Notes: generated from the letters alone by a model not told the origin. A stretch of 64,000 nt of DNA from Providencia vermicola (GCF_010748935.1 NZ_CP048796.1:3227001-3291000), one strand, 5' to 3'. Shown: positions 17,891 to 29,123, counted from the first letter of the stretch. Numbers and translations: made by a program.

Positions 17891-19387
17891 ATGAATATCG
17901 TCGGACACCTCATTCATGGTGCAATCAATGAAACCCATTCACGCTTACAAGATATTTATAATCCAGCTACCGGAGAAGTGAGCCGTCAGGTCGCTATCGC
18001 ACCAAAAGCTACCGTCGAAGATGCAATCGATGCGGCTCACAAAGCATTCCCACAATGGCGCGATACACCCCCGATGAAACGTGCACGCATCATGTTTCGT
18101 TATAAACAGTTACTCGAAGAGCGTGCCGATGAGATTTGTCGATTAATAGGTCAAGAGCACGGTAAAATTGTGCACGATGCTGCCGGTGAGTTACAAAGAG
18201 GCATTGAAAACGTCGAATATGCTTGTAGTGCACCAGAACTCTTAAAAGGTGAGTTTAGCAAAAATGTGGGGCCTGGCATTAATTCGTGGAGTGATTTCCA
18301 ACCTCTAGGGGTTGTCGCTGGGATCACCCCCTTTAATTTCCCTGCGATGGTGCCATTATGGATGTATCCATTAGCACTCGTTTGCGGGAATACCTTTGTC
18401 TTGAAACCTTCAGAGCGTGACCCAAGCGCCACCCTGTATATAGGCCAACTGCTAAAAGAAGCAGGTTTACCTGATGGGGTCTTTAATATTGTTAATGGTG
18501 ATAAAGAAGCTGTTGATACGTTATTGACTGATAAACGCGTCAAAGCTGTTAGCTTTGTTGGTTCAACCCCTGTTGCACAATACATTTATGCGACAGCTAC
18601 GGCACATGGCAAACGTTGCCAAGCTCTCGGAGGCGCTAAAAACCATGCCATTGTTATGCCAGATGCCGATATGGAAAACGTGGTTAACTCACTCTTAGGT
18701 GCTGCTTTTGGATCATCGGGTGAGCGCTGTATGGCTTTATCCGTGGCTGTTGCCATTGGTGATGAAATCGCTGATGAGTTGGTCAGTCAGTTACAAGAAC
18801 GGATGTCTACCCTAAAAATGGGAGTTTACAGTGATAAACATAACGATTTCGGTCCCGTTATCACTCGAGAACATCAACAAAAAGTCATTGGGCATATCAC
18901 TAGTGCAGAAAAGCAAGGGGCAAAAATTATTGTCGATGGACGAAATGCCAAGGTAGCAGGCCATGAAAACGGCTTCTTTGTTGGCGCTACACTTATCGAT
19001 AACGTCACCACCGCTATGGATAGCTATCAAGCTGAAATTTTTGGCCCAGTTCTGCAAGTGATCCGCGCTAAATCGATGCAAGAAGCCATGGATATTATTA
19101 ATGAGCATGAATATGGTAATGGTACTTGTATTTATACCCGTGATGGTGAGGCAGCGAATTATTTTGCAGACTATATCCAAGTGGGCATGGTTGGGATCAA
19201 TATTCCATTACCTGTACCAGTTGCCTATCATAGCTTTGGAGGGTGGAAAAATTCACTATTTGGTGACCTGCACGCTTATGGGCCAGATGGTGTCCGTTTC
19301 TATACCCGCCGTAAAACAATTACTCAGCGTTGGCCTTCAGCAAACTTACGTGAAGGCGCTGAGTTTTCAATGCCGACAATGAAGTAA
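17891..19387 (+). CDS. mmsA: CoA-acylating methylmalonate-semialdehyde dehydrogenase family
   Basis: Aldehyde dehydrogenase of the MmsA/IolA family, 498 residues. Family members convert methylmalonate semialdehyde to propionyl-CoA, or malonate semialdehyde to acetyl-CoA, with loss of CO2 and reduction of NAD. The substrate-channel motif GVVAGITPFNFPAMVP lies near 138-153, the NAD fold includes FVGSTPVAQYIY, and the catalytic cysteine is Cys280 in SSGERCMAL. The C-terminal stretch GMVGINIPLPVPVAYHSFGGWK is diagnostic of the family. GGAG precedes the ATG, 25 bases after the dehydrogenase gene. It is the last gene before a terminator and completes a hydroxyacid-to-acyl-CoA route. Confidence 0.9.
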   Translation: MNIVGHLIHGAINETHSRLQDIYNPATGEVSRQVAIAPKATVEDAIDAAHKAFPQWRDTPPMKRARIMFRYKQLLEERADEICRLIGQEHGKIVHDAAGELQRGIENVEYACSAPELLKGEFSKNVGPGINSWSDFQPLGVVAGITPFNFPAMVPLWMYPLALVCGNTFVLKPSERDPSATLYIGQLLKEAGLPDGVFNIVNGDKEAVDTLLTDKRVKAVSFVGSTPVAQYIYATATAHGKRCQALGGAKNHAIVMPDADMENVVNSLLGAAFGSSGERCMALSVAVAIGDEIADELVSQLQERMSTLKMGVYSDKHNDFGPVITREHQQKVIGHITSAEKQGAKIIVDGRNAKVAGHENGFFVGATLIDNVTTAMDSYQAEIFGPVLQVIRAKSMQEAMDIINEHEYGNGTCIYTRDGEAANYFADYIQVGMVGINIPLPVPVAYHSFGGWKNSLFGDLHAYGPDGVRFYTRRKTITQRWPSANLREGAEFSMPTMK

Positions 19388-19397
19388 AATTTAACGC

Positions 19398-19434
19398 ATA
19401 GCTTCTCATCTTTTGCTTGATGAGAGGCTATTTT
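19398..19434 (+). terminator. Terminator of the permease-dehydrogenase operon
   Basis: A 13-base stem with one G-U pair (19398-19410 with 19419-19431, core TCTCATC / GATGAGA) has loop TTTTGCTT and is followed by TTTTC. It lies 11 bases after mmsA and separates the operon from the regulator gene that follows. Confidence 0.82.
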
Positions 19435-19477
19435 CTTCCCTCCTTCCCTCTATCACTCTTGCTTCACACCTGCGATA

Positions 19478-20281
19478 ATGCCACCATGGCAAAAAATTTA
19501 TGTTAAGAGAAACCGTCTATTGAATACACAGCATGATAAAAGTTCAGCCGTAACACGCGTTTTGGCCATTTTGGAGCACATTGCAAAATCTGATAATCCT
19601 CTTTCACCTGCTGATATTGCTCATGATCTGGCTATCCCTAAACCGACTGTTCATCGTCTTCTTGCTCAACTTAAGCAAGATGGTTATCTACAAATGAATT
19701 TAAGAGGGCTTTGGGAACCGGGAAATCGCTTACTCCAGATATCGCAAGGTGTTTGGAATAGTGTTCGTTTTAAGTCTGCACGCCAAGTCATACTGAGAAC
19801 ACTGGCAAACAATATCAATGAAACCTGTGGAATTTCAGTGCCGAATGGCTTAGAAATGCTGTACTACGAAAGAATTCAAACCAATTGGCCACTACAAATT
19901 AACTTACCGGAAGGTAGTCGTACGCCGCTTTGGTGTACAGCCAGTGGTAAGCTGTACCTTGCAAGCCTTAGCGAAGCCAAACGACAAAGCTTGTTAAAAG
20001 CCCTCCCTATTCATCAAATGACACGCAATACGCTAGTTGACATGTTTGAATTAAATGCTCAACTCGATAAAATCGCTCAAACTCAAATCAGTACGGATAA
20101 TGAAGAGTTTATTGATGGGATGGTAGCCTGTGCAGTACCTGTAAAAGATGAGAAGAATCGGTTAATTGCTTGCATTTATACGCATGCACCATCAATTCGA
20201 ACCCCTCTAGGATCTCTACTTGAACATGTTCCTGTAATGCAACAATCGGCACTTGCGCTGAGCCAACTCGAACACTGTTAA
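19478..20281 (+). CDS. IclR family transcriptional regulator
   Basis: Predicted regulator, 267 residues from the ATG used here. The winged helix-turn-helix covers about 25-90 (PADIAHDLAIPKPTVHRLLAQL contains the recognition helix) and the C-terminal IclR effector domain about 95-260, including TPLWCTASGKLYLASL. The start is uncertain: no ribosome site precedes 19478, while a TTG at 19520 has AAGAGA upstream and would give 253 residues. It follows the catabolic operon after a terminator, on the same strand. IclR proteins usually sense aromatic acids or small carboxylates and control adjacent genes, so it is a good candidate regulator of the operon. Confidence 0.85.
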   Translation: MPPWQKIYVKRNRLLNTQHDKSSAVTRVLAILEHIAKSDNPLSPADIAHDLAIPKPTVHRLLAQLKQDGYLQMNLRGLWEPGNRLLQISQGVWNSVRFKSARQVILRTLANNINETCGISVPNGLEMLYYERIQTNWPLQINLPEGSRTPLWCTASGKLYLASLSEAKRQSLLKALPIHQMTRNTLVDMFELNAQLDKIAQTQISTDNEEFIDGMVACAVPVKDEKNRLIACIYTHAPSIRTPLGSLLEHVPVMQQSALALSQLEHC

Positions 20282-20290
20282 ATCTATTGA

Positions 20291-21076
<786 letters not shown>

Positions 21077-21089
21077 TCCTTTTTATTCA

Positions 21090-21118
21090 TTAGGCAGTTA
21101 TCAAACATAACTGCCTAA
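21090..21118. terminator. Hairpin between converging sanA and yeiB
   Basis: A 12-base perfect stem (21090-21101 with 21107-21118, core AGGCAGTTAT) has loop CAAAC and lies between two converging genes. T runs are poor on both sides, yet position and stability suggest a shared terminator. Confidence 0.6.
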
Positions 21119-21122
21119 ATGC

Positions 21123-22295
21123 TTATTTCGGGCTTTCTAAGCAATTGGATATGGTGTCAGTCAGTTTGCGCCATCCCCATTCGATTGGGCCTTGCGTGAA
21201 AAAGTGTAACCAATAATAAGAAAACAGTAAGTTGATTAGCCATATTGGCACAATAAACGCTAATAACTCGAGTCGAGAAAACTTATTAAAGTAACTCAAA
21301 TGATAAAAAATCGTTGTACAAATAAAGGTTTGCAATAAATAATTACTTAATGCCATACGCCCTGTACATTGCAACATCTTAGCAATGACACACGTTTTTA
21401 TACTTTCCCAGAAACCATAAACTAGCGCAATATACCCTAGTGATTGTAGCGGGATCATCAATTCATTAATAATATAGCCAACAATCGAGGTAGCAAAATA
21501 CCCCCAACCAAATTGACTTTGTAGATAAAGTGACAAAATTTGCACCAACAAAGCCGGTGTGATCAATAAAATGGCCATACGTCGATAATGCTGCGAACTA
21601 AATTGCCCACATAACCATCCATTACGGATTAATAAAAACCCTGTTATCATTAATCCAAGTAACTGCCAACCATATTGAATAAATAGCATTTCGACCATGT
21701 TGAGTACAGATTGTGCTCGATATAGCAGGCTAACACTTCCCCCCGTTGTTTTTTGTAAAAATTCAGAGAGTGCTTGTTCTTCAGACACACGCCAGAAGTT
21801 ATCTGCATCGACCGAAATACCAAGGAAAAATAAAATAATGAGCCCAATGACATAAATAAAACAGGCAAATTTTAACAAATATTGCTGTGTATACTGCTCA
21901 AAAATAAATAATGCCATTACTCCCGTAATCGCGTAAGCGAGTAAAATATCACCATCCCAAAGCCCTACACCGTGAATCACGCCTAAAATCGCTAAGATCG
22001 CTAAACGGCACATATTCCACCGATAGCCTTTACGATGTAAAAGTGCCAAAGTTGCACCAAATAAAATCGAAAAAATAGCTAAAAACTTGCCTTGGAAAAA
22101 GAGATTAAAGACGCCCCAGACGAGGATGTCTGGTTGGCTTACCGATTGAGAATACACAGGATTCATATAGGCCATTTGCGGCAAAGCAAATCCAAAAATA
22201 TTCATTAATAGAATACCTAAGATTGCAATGCCGCGCGTTGCATCAAGCCTATCAATGCGCCTTTGTTGGGATTCAGGCGATGCCATGACAGCCAT
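21123..22295 (-). CDS. yeiB: DUF418 family membrane protein YeiB
   Basis: Polytopic inner-membrane protein of unknown function, 390 residues with about ten hydrophobic segments and the DUF418 domain in the C-terminal half (about 230-380). RLDATRGIAILGILLMNIFGF at residues 16-36 and LQTFICTTIFYHL near the C-terminus match E. coli YeiB, which is also next to folE. The ATG lies 6 bases after the folE stop, so folE-yeiB is one transcription unit here too. No catalytic motif can be named; the family loosely resembles acyltransferase-type membrane proteins. The persistent link to folE has no established explanation. Confidence 0.9.
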   Translation of the reverse strand: MAVMASPESQQRRIDRLDATRGIAILGILLMNIFGFALPQMAYMNPVYSQSVSQPDILVWGVFNLFFQGKFLAIFSILFGATLALLHRKGYRWNMCRLAILAILGVIHGVGLWDGDILLAYAITGVMALFIFEQYTQQYLLKFACFIYVIGLIILFFLGISVDADNFWRVSEEQALSEFLQKTTGGSVSLLYRAQSVLNMVEMLFIQYGWQLLGLMITGFLLIRNGWLCGQFSSQHYRRMAILLITPALLVQILSLYLQSQFGWGYFATSIVGYIINELMIPLQSLGYIALVYGFWESIKTCVIAKMLQCTGRMALSNYLLQTFICTTIFYHLSYFNKFSRLELLAFIVPIWLINLLFSYYWLHFFTQGPIEWGWRKLTDTISNCLESPK

Positions 22296-22301
22296 AATGC
22301 A

Positions 22302-22961
22302 TTACTGATGGCGTACTGCGCGCAAAAACTCTTGGCGCGTATTTTGACTTGATTTAAATAGCCCACCTAAAGAAGTCGTCGTCGTTGCGCTGGTTGCATC
22401 ACGAATACCGCGAGCTTTGACACAGTAGTGTACCGCATCAATTGATACCGCAACATTATTTGTTCCAAGTAATGTCTGTAGCGCAACTAAAATTTGCTGA
22501 GTCAAACGTTCTTGAACTTGAGGACGTTGAGAAAAGAACTGAACAATTCTATTGATCTTCGAAAGACCTATCACTTTATCTTTTGGAATATAAGCAACCG
22601 TCGCTTTTCCATCAATAGTGACAAAGTGATGCTCACATGTACTCGTTAATGTAATATCACGTACAGTCACCATTTCGTCGACATTCATTTTATTTTCAAT
22701 GACGGTGATTTTTGGGAAGTTCGCGTAATCTAGACCTGAAAAAATCTCATCAACATACATTTTAGCAATACGTTTTGGGGTATCTGCTAAGCTGTCATCG
22801 GTTAGGTCTAAATTCAGTAACTTCATGATCTCTGCCATATGCCCTTCAATTAGCTGCTTACGCTCTTGCCCAGATTTAGGTTGGATGCGTAACGGCGTTT
22901 CAAGCCCTCTCGCTGCCAGAGCAGCATGAACCAATTCGGCTTCTTTACTCAGAGATGACAT
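22302..22961 (-). CDS. folE: GTP cyclohydrolase I
   Basis: Converts GTP to 7,8-dihydroneopterin triphosphate, the first step of folate and pterin synthesis. From the ATG at 22961 ([11 protein letters not shown]), which has GGAG six bases upstream, the protein has 219 residues; a GTG twelve bases earlier overlaps that ribosome site. Zinc ligands are Cys109, His112 and Cys180, with His111 and the TSTCEHHFV and HYCVKARGI motifs complete. The C-terminal [16 protein letters not shown] is typical. It is the first gene of folE-yeiB. Despite the shared GTP origin, molybdopterin synthesis by MoaA does not pass through this enzyme. Confidence 0.97.
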   Translation of the reverse strand: MSSLSKEAELVHAALAARGLETPLRIQPKSGQERKQLIEGHMAEIMKLLNLDLTDDSLADTPKRIAKMYVDEIFSGLDYANFPKITVIENKMNVDEMVTVRDITLTSTCEHHFVTIDGKATVAYIPKDKVIGLSKINRIVQFFSQRPQVQERLTQQILVALQTLLGTNNVAVSIDAVHYCVKARGIRDATSATTTTSLGGLFKSSQNTRQEFLRAVRHQ

Positions 22962-23174
22962 TAGATTCTCCACAAACGATATAACGATTTTTTATAAAAA
23001 CGCAGGTGTGCGCCGTACTCTAAAACAGCATGTATCGATAATCCAGCATTACCGCCATGGTTCATATGAAATATTTGCATGAACCAATATTTATTTCATC
23101 ATGATACACCGTCGAATTCTTTAGCGGCTATATTATTATTTCTCTAATAAATAACATATTTACCGCTATAGTCT

Positions 23175-24344
23175 TTATCTAGAACGGCGATAGACTAACC
23201 CACCGGCAATACACAAAGCCATAAATGCGGTATACAGTGCAGGTTCCAGTTTTCCTGTTAGCAAAGTAGAAATGAAGGACAGTGTTGGGCCCACTAATTG
23301 ACCTATGGCATAAAAAGTAGTGAGTAATCCAGCCATAAAGCGATTATGTTCGGGGGCTAATTCACGACCTAATTGCATTGATAGCTGTACAGCACACATA
23401 AAGCCACCACCAATCAATATCGCGGCCATCACTAATCCCGAAATACCTGAAATCACTTCCGCAATGAGAATGCCAACCCCTTGTAACCATAACGTGATGG
23501 CTAAACGATTTTGCGTTGTAGATACCGTCCTTAATAGCATGGCGATAAGAATACCAAGTACAGCTGACGCACCAAAAACGGGCCAAACAAACTGGGCAAA
23601 TAGGCTATCAGGAAAGCGCTGGGAAGCCATTTGCGACAAAAAGGTCGCAGGTAATATATAGCCAAATCCAGCTAATCCATAACTCCATACCAAGCGCTTA
23701 ATTTCCGGCGTAAGATGCAGCTTTTTCACGTCTCCTGCTGGACGATGCCATTGACCCGTTCGAGGAATATAACGACTGATATACAAGCTAAAAATAAGGG
23801 CCAACACACCATAAATCAACCAACCTTGGCTGGCAGATAATTGCCAATCTTGAATCGCAACGGCGAACATACCGCTAATAAATATGCCTGCTCCTGTCCC
23901 CGCAAACACCGCGACACTTAACGCTGGGCGATTTAACCTCGCTAAATTTTCATTTGCCCAAGCAACGACCAACACTAATGACATGCCACTCGCCCAGCCA
24001 ATAACAAAACGCGCGAGACTATGAAGTATGACATCACCAAGAAGTGATGATATTAATGTGATCGCAACTGCTCCCCATATCCCCAACCACATACGGACTT
24101 CAATATGCTGACGAGCTCGCATCGCATCAAATGAACCCAATAAATATCCTAGATAATTAAATGCAGCAACGACACTGGCGGTAGAGAGGGTTAGCTGATG
24201 CTCTTCAATCATTAACGGAACTTGAGGCGTGAGCGTAAAACGCCCTATTCCCATCACGACAATTAATGAAAGAAATCCGCTAAAAGCAATATGAAAAGCA
24301 CTAGCGCTACGGCTTGAATGGGGATGTTTCTGCGCTACAGCCAT
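23175..24344 (-). CDS. YbfB/YjiJ family MFS transporter
   Basis: Major facilitator superfamily transporter, 389 residues with about twelve hydrophobic segments and a basic, His/Ser-rich N-terminal tail. The first helices read MGIGRFTLTPQVPLMIEEHQLTLS, a pattern typical of the YbfB/YjiJ subgroup, and GYLLGSFDAMRAR follows the second helix. Such proteins are uncharacterised exporters of sugar or drug type. AAGGA precedes the ATG. It stands alone, divergent from moeA across 247 bases, and converges with nothing; no regulator is adjacent. The substrate is unknown. Confidence 0.85.
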   Translation of the reverse strand: MAVAQKHPHSSRSASAFHIAFSGFLSLIVVMGIGRFTLTPQVPLMIEEHQLTLSTASVVAAFNYLGYLLGSFDAMRARQHIEVRMWLGIWGAVAITLISSLLGDVILHSLARFVIGWASGMSLVLVVAWANENLARLNRPALSVAVFAGTGAGIFISGMFAVAIQDWQLSASQGWLIYGVLALIFSLYISRYIPRTGQWHRPAGDVKKLHLTPEIKRLVWSYGLAGFGYILPATFLSQMASQRFPDSLFAQFVWPVFGASAVLGILIAMLLRTVSTTQNRLAITLWLQGVGILIAEVISGISGLVMAAILIGGGFMCAVQLSMQLGRELAPEHNRFMAGLLTTFYAIGQLVGPTLSFISTLLTGKLEPALYTAFMALCIAGGLVYRRSR

Positions 24345-24591
24345 AAAATCCTTTGTTTCATCTCAAATGCAATAATTAATTTGATTACTGGTTTAACATA
24401 GCATTCACAAAAAAACAATTTTGTTTATGCCTAATAGCAGACTGTTTTCTGTGTGGTTTTTCCTACGAAATCCAATCAAAAGCTATTCTGAATCAATTTC
24501 TATTCATTCACCCATCGCAATATCTCTGCCATAATAAGCAGTACGACAGTATTTTAAGCCTCAATGGCAAAGCAGAAATATAGGGGTAATA

Positions 24592-25833
24592 ATGGACATG
24601 TGTCATACCGCGGGATTGATCTCTCTTGAGCAAGCACTAGAAAAAATTCTTTCTCAAACACAAGCTGTGACTAGCTCAGAATCCATTCCGCTCACAGAAT
24701 CGGCCCAGCGCATCACCGCAGCTGACATCATCTCACCAATGAATGTTCCCCCATTTGATAATTCTGCAATGGATGGCTACGGTCTTCGTTTCGCAGAGTG
24801 GGATGGTAAAACCCCTATGCCTGTAGCAGGAAAATCATTCGCAGGCCAACCAATGCAAGGGGAGCTTCCCCACGGTAGCTGTGTTCGCATTATGACTGGC
24901 GCACCCATTCCACAAGGTGTCGATACTGTCGTCATGCAAGAAGAGACGGAAGAGACAGCTCAAGGGATCTTATTTACAGGTACTGTCAAACAAGGTAGCA
25001 ATATCCGCCGAGCAGGCGAAGATATCGCCAAAGGAAGTTGCGTACTCCCTCGCGGCACGCTGCTATCCACAGCCCAATTACCCCTTATCGCGTCTTTGGG
25101 CATTGCAACGGTCAATGTACATCGCCGTCTAAAAGTTGCACTATTTTCTACAGGAGATGAGCTGCAAGCAGTTGGTCAACCGTTGCAAGAGGGGCAAATC
25201 TACGACACTAACCGCTTTACTGTCCGCTTGATGCTCGAAAAACTCAATTGTGAAATTATCGACTTAGGTGTTATTCCTGATTCCCCTGAAAAACTTAAAC
25301 AAACCTTTATTGATGCCGATAGCCAAGCTGACTTAGTGATTAGTAGTGGCGGTGTCTCCGTGGGGGAAGCTGATTACACGAAACACATTTTAGAGGAGCT
25401 AGGAGAAATCGGCTTCTGGAAACTTGCCATAAAACCCGGCAAGCCATTTGCTTTTGGTAAACTCCATTCAGCGTGGTTTTGTGGATTACCAGGTAACCCT
25501 GTCTCCGCGGCACTTACCTTTTATCAACTCGTACAGCCGTTAATTGCTCGCCTTTCTGGAAATAGCCAGTGGCAAGCGCCAATGAAATTTAAAGTTCCTG
25601 TGACTACGCCATTGAAAAAAAGCCCCGGCCGTCTGGATTTTCAACGTGGGATCCTAAGCGTCAATGAACATGGGCTGCTGCAAGTTGCAACAACAGGGCA
25701 TCAAGGCTCTCATGTGTTTAGTTCCTTTAGTTTAGCCAACTGCTTTATCGTCTTAGAAAGGGAACGAGGACATGTCGCCGCAGGCGAAATCGTTGATGTC
25801 GAAATGTTCAATGACCTACTCAAAAGTGAATAA
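24592..25833 (+). CDS. moeA: Molybdopterin molybdenumtransferase MoeA
   Basis: Inserts molybdate into adenylated molybdopterin, the last step of basic molybdenum cofactor synthesis. The 413 residues show the MoeA order: an N-terminal domain with [14 protein letters not shown] (about 53-66), RIMTGAPIP near 102-110, the MoCF domain with [13 protein letters not shown] and then [14 protein letters not shown] (about 249-262), and a C-terminal domain with LDFQRG. Key acidic residues look intact. AGGGGT precedes the ATG. The stop overlaps the moeB start by one base, so moeA-moeB is a tight operon. It is divergent from the MFS gene. Confidence 0.97.
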   Translation: MDMCHTAGLISLEQALEKILSQTQAVTSSESIPLTESAQRITAADIISPMNVPPFDNSAMDGYGLRFAEWDGKTPMPVAGKSFAGQPMQGELPHGSCVRIMTGAPIPQGVDTVVMQEETEETAQGILFTGTVKQGSNIRRAGEDIAKGSCVLPRGTLLSTAQLPLIASLGIATVNVHRRLKVALFSTGDELQAVGQPLQEGQIYDTNRFTVRLMLEKLNCEIIDLGVIPDSPEKLKQTFIDADSQADLVISSGGVSVGEADYTKHILEELGEIGFWKLAIKPGKPFAFGKLHSAWFCGLPGNPVSAALTFYQLVQPLIARLSGNSQWQAPMKFKVPVTTPLKKSPGRLDFQRGILSVNEHGLLQVATTGHQGSHVFSSFSLANCFIVLERERGHVAAGEIVDVEMFNDLLKSE

Positions 25834-26591
25834 TGACAGTGCAAGAGCTTACCGATCAAGAAATGTTACGCTATAACCGTCAAATCATTTTGCGTGGATT
25901 TGATTTTGACGGTCAGGAGAAACTCAAGGCCAGCAAAGTGCTGGTCATTGGTCTCGGTGGTTTAGGTTGCGCAGCCACACAATACTTAGCGGCTGCGGGT
26001 GTCGGTCAACTCACCTTAGTCGATTTCGATACCGTTTCACTGTCTAATTTACAGCGGCAAACCTTGCACCGTGATGCGACGATTGGCCAACCTAAAGTAG
26101 ATTCCGCTAAAGCTCAATTAACAGCGATCAATCCACATATTTGTATTGAGACGATCAATGCACAGTTGGATGATGTGCAACTAAATGAATTAATCACAAC
26201 ACATCATGTAATACTTGATTGCACCGATAATGTCGCTATTCGTGAACAATTAAATCGTCTATGTTTCCAACAAAAAAAACCGCTGGTGTCAGGTGCCGCT
26301 ATTCGCATGGAAGGACAATTGTCAGTTTTTACCTATGAAGATGACACCCCTTGTTACCACTGCTTGAGCCGCTTATTTGGTGAAAATAGTCTAACCTGTG
26401 TAGAGGCAGGTGTAATGGCTCCATTAGTCGGAACGATTGGTACACTGGAAGCGATGGAAACCATCAAACTGCTCACGCAATATGGGAAAGTGAATACGGG
26501 TAAGGTGTTATTCTTTGATGCGATGACGATGGAGTTCCGCCAATTTAAACTCACCAAAGACACCCATTGTGAAGTGTGCTCTCAGCAATAA
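25833..26591 (+). CDS. moeB: Molybdopterin-synthase adenylyltransferase MoeB
   Basis: ThiF/E1-like enzyme that adenylates the C-terminal Gly-Gly of MoaD so that sulfur can be loaded for molybdopterin synthase. The 252 residues show the nucleotide motif GLGGLG at 40-45, the arginine segment LQRQTLHR, structural zinc ligands Cys174/Cys177 (CYHC) and Cys246/Cys249 (CEVC), and Cys189 in the crossover loop. There is no C-terminal rhodanese domain, as in E. coli MoeB. It is translationally coupled to moeA. Its substrate MoaD is encoded about 20 kb downstream (46108-46353) on the other strand. Confidence 0.97.
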   Translation: MTVQELTDQEMLRYNRQIILRGFDFDGQEKLKASKVLVIGLGGLGCAATQYLAAAGVGQLTLVDFDTVSLSNLQRQTLHRDATIGQPKVDSAKAQLTAINPHICIETINAQLDDVQLNELITTHHVILDCTDNVAIREQLNRLCFQQKKPLVSGAAIRMEGQLSVFTYEDDTPCYHCLSRLFGENSLTCVEAGVMAPLVGTIGTLEAMETIKLLTQYGKVNTGKVLFFDAMTMEFRQFKLTKDTHCEVCSQQ

Positions 26592-26761
26592 CATTTTTGT
26601 CGATGATATGTGGCGGTTATTCAAATGCCGCCCAAATTAAGAATAATCCTAAAAAATAAATTATTTTTGCTTTAACCTTATACTATCCCCTTTCGTGTTG
26701 GCTGGCATGAATAATCAGTCATCACTTTACATTACTAAATAAGTTACTGAGAGTATTTAAT

Positions 26762-27097
26762 ATGCAATTCCCTCCTTGCCCGAAATGTCAGTCTGAATAC
26801 ACCTATACTGATAACGATATGTATATCTGCCCTGAGTGTGCGCATGAATGGAATGATGCCGAGCCTGTTGAAGAAAGCGATGAGTTGGTCGTTAAAGATG
26901 CGAACGGAAATCTATTAGTAGATGGCGATACTGTCACTGTCATTAAAGATCTAAAAGTGAAAGGCAGCTCATCAATGCTAAAAATTGGTACTCGTGTAAA
27001 AGGTATCCGCTTAGTCGAAGGCGACCACAATATTGATTGTAAAATTGATGGATTCGGCCAAATGAAGCTAAAATCTGAATTTGTGAAAAAGAACTAA
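26762..27097 (+). CDS. yjdM: Zinc-ribbon protein YjdM (PhnA family)
   Basis: Small cytosolic protein, 111 residues. The N-terminal zinc ribbon has two CxxC pairs (CPKC about residue 6 and CPEC about 24). The C-terminal part (about 45-111) with [23 protein letters not shown] is the conserved PhnA domain. Despite the old gene name it is not part of phosphonate breakdown in most genomes and its role is unknown. It has its own gene unit 170 bases after moeB and ends at a terminator shared with ybiT. Confidence 0.93.
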   Translation: MQFPPCPKCQSEYTYTDNDMYICPECAHEWNDAEPVEESDELVVKDANGNLLVDGDTVTVIKDLKVKGSSSMLKIGTRVKGIRLVEGDHNIDCKIDGFGQMKLKSEFVKKN

Positions 27098-27119
27098 TTA
27101 ACTTATTTTGTTAAAAACT

Positions 27120-27147
27120 AAGACCTAGCTAAGCTAGGTCTTTTTTC
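27120..27147. terminator. Bidirectional terminator between yjdM and ybiT
   Basis: The stem AGACCTAG / CTAGGTCT has a five-base loop. TTTTTT follows on the plus strand and TAGTTTTTAAC on the minus strand. It lies between two converging genes. Confidence 0.9.
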
Positions 27148-27171
27148 AATCATTTATAAACCATAGTCAGT

Positions 27172-28770
27172 TTATTCAACAACACCTTGGCTCTTCAAAT
27201 ATTCATCATAAGTGCCTTTGAAATCAATCACTTTATCTTCCTTAATTTCTAAGATACGACTTGCTAATGAACTGACAAACTCACGGTCGTGAGAAACAAA
27301 AATCAATGTTCCTTTATAGAGTTCTAACGCAAGGTTTAAGGATTCGATCGATTCCATATCTAAGTGGTTGGTTGGCTCATCCATAATTAAGATATTTGGT
27401 TGTTGCATCATGAGCTTACCAAATAACATACGGCCTTGTTCACCACCCGATAAAACAGAAACCTTTTTCTTAATATCATCTTGAGAGAACAGTAAACGAC
27501 CTAAAATACTGCGGACGGCTTGTTCATCATCCCCTTCGTTTTTCCATTGGCTCATCCAATCAAAAACGGTTAAATCAGTATTAAAATCCTCGGCATGATC
27601 CTGAGCATAATAGCCGATAGAGCTATTTTCAGACCATTTTACTGTACCACTTTTAGGTGGTAACTCACCTACCAGTGTTTTCAAAAATGTCGTTTTACCA
27701 ATACCGTTCGCACCGATAACCGCCATTTTTTCACCAACTTCTAGCAATAAGCTCACATTTTTGAATAGAGAGGATTGCTCATAACCGTTGGTCACAGCTT
27801 CAAGTTCCAATGCATTTCGGAACAATTTTTTCTCTTGTTCAAAACGTATGAATGGGTTTTGGCGACTAGAGGCTTTAACTTCTTCCAATTGAATTTTATC
27901 AATTTGGCGTGCACGAGAAGTTGCTTGTTTTGATTTAGAGGCATTAGCGCTGAAGCGACTCACAAATGATTGCAATTCGGCAATTTGCGCTTTTTTCTTC
28001 GCATTATCGGCAAGTAAGCGCTCTCTTGCTTGTGTTGCGGCAATCATATACTCATCATAGTTACCCGTGAACAAACGCAGCTCACCATAATCTAAGTCGG
28101 CCATATGGGTGCAAACTGTATTCAGGAAGTGCCTATCATGGGAAATAATCACCATTGTACAGTTACGGTCGTTCAATACTTGCTCTAACCAACGAATAGT
28201 ATCGATATCAAGGTTGTTGGTTGGTTCATCGAGTAACAAAATATCGGGATCAGAGAACAGTGCTTGAGCCAAAAGTACCCGCAATTTCCAACCAGGAGCA
28301 ACTTCACTCATTGGGCCGTAATGCTGCTCGACAGGAATACCAACACCAAGCAGCAGCTCACCCGCACGAGCTTCCGCACTGTAGCCATCCATTTCACCGT
28401 AAGCGACTTCAAGGTCTGCAACGCGATAGCCATCCTCTTCACTCATTTCTGGGAGGGCATAAATACGGTCGCGTTCTTGTTTTACATTCCATAGCTCAAC
28501 GTGCCCCATAATCACAGTATCCAGTACCGTGTATTCTTCAAAGGCAAATTGATCTTGGCGAAGCTTACCAATGCGCTCATTAGGATCTGTGGTACTTACA
28601 TTTCCCGCAGTTGGTATAAGATCGCCCCCTAGTATCTTCATAAATGTCGATTTACCGGCGCCATTTGCGCCGATTAAACCATAACGGTTTCCTGTTCCGA
28701 ATTTAACGGAAATATTTTCAAACAGCGGCTTACTGCCGAACTGCATAGTGATATTGCTTGTCTGTAACAC
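27172..28770 (-). CDS. ybiT: ABC-F family ATPase YbiT
   Basis: Cytosolic ribosome-associated ABC-F protein, 532 residues, without membrane domains. It has two ATP-binding cassettes joined by a charged linker (about 240-320, containing [19 protein letters not shown]). Walker A motifs are GANGAGKS (about residue 34) and GANGIGKT (about 351). The first signature is degenerate ([12 protein letters not shown]) and the second is LSGGEQGRM; the same asymmetry occurs in E. coli YbiT. Translation starts at GTG, with AAGG eight bases upstream, which matches the E. coli N-terminus. ABC-F proteins act on stalled or unusual translating ribosomes; the exact job of YbiT is not settled. Confidence 0.94.
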   Translation of the reverse strand: MLQTSNITMQFGSKPLFENISVKFGTGNRYGLIGANGAGKSTFMKILGGDLIPTAGNVSTTDPNERIGKLRQDQFAFEEYTVLDTVIMGHVELWNVKQERDRIYALPEMSEEDGYRVADLEVAYGEMDGYSAEARAGELLLGVGIPVEQHYGPMSEVAPGWKLRVLLAQALFSDPDILLLDEPTNNLDIDTIRWLEQVLNDRNCTMVIISHDRHFLNTVCTHMADLDYGELRLFTGNYDEYMIAATQARERLLADNAKKKAQIAELQSFVSRFSANASKSKQATSRARQIDKIQLEEVKASSRQNPFIRFEQEKKLFRNALELEAVTNGYEQSSLFKNVSLLLEVGEKMAVIGANGIGKTTFLKTLVGELPPKSGTVKWSENSSIGYYAQDHAEDFNTDLTVFDWMSQWKNEGDDEQAVRSILGRLLFSQDDIKKKVSVLSGGEQGRMLFGKLMMQQPNILIMDEPTNHLDMESIESLNLALELYKGTLIFVSHDREFVSSLASRILEIKEDKVIDFKGTYDEYLKSQGVVE

Positions 28771-29123
28771 TTCTATGCCTTTAATTTACGATGTCGAGGA
28801 TACCCAACCAAATAGCGGCGCATTATGCCACATTCGTTCGCTTAGATCTTGTACTGATTGCGCCACCGAGATCAATAGTCATCCACCTGCTCTGTCTATA
28901 ATCAAATGAGATAAACATGAATCGGTTATGAGCTTATATATCAATACTAATTATTGCTATTATGACGATATAATGAATGGTATTAAAAAGTTGTATAATG
29001 ACCTTTAAGTTCTAAATAAAAATATTCTTTGTTAAGACAACGGAACATAATCGCAATAAAAAATAGAATATATTGATAATATCGTGATGGCCCAATATTT
29101 ATTATTAGGCCATCAATGGGCTT
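28771..29123. other. Non-coding region between ybiT and the GNAT gene
   Basis: The region of 353 bases is rich in AT from 28920 onward. It holds the ybiT promoter region at its left side and a hairpin at 29085-29115 at its right side. No reading frame or known RNA was recognised. Confidence 0.5.
29085..29115 (-). terminator. Possible terminator of the LOG-GNAT unit
   Basis: TGATGGCC (29085-29092) pairs with GGCCATCA (29108-29115) across a 15-base AT-rich loop, nine bases past the GNAT stop. No T run follows on the minus strand, so the call is weak. Confidence 0.35.
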
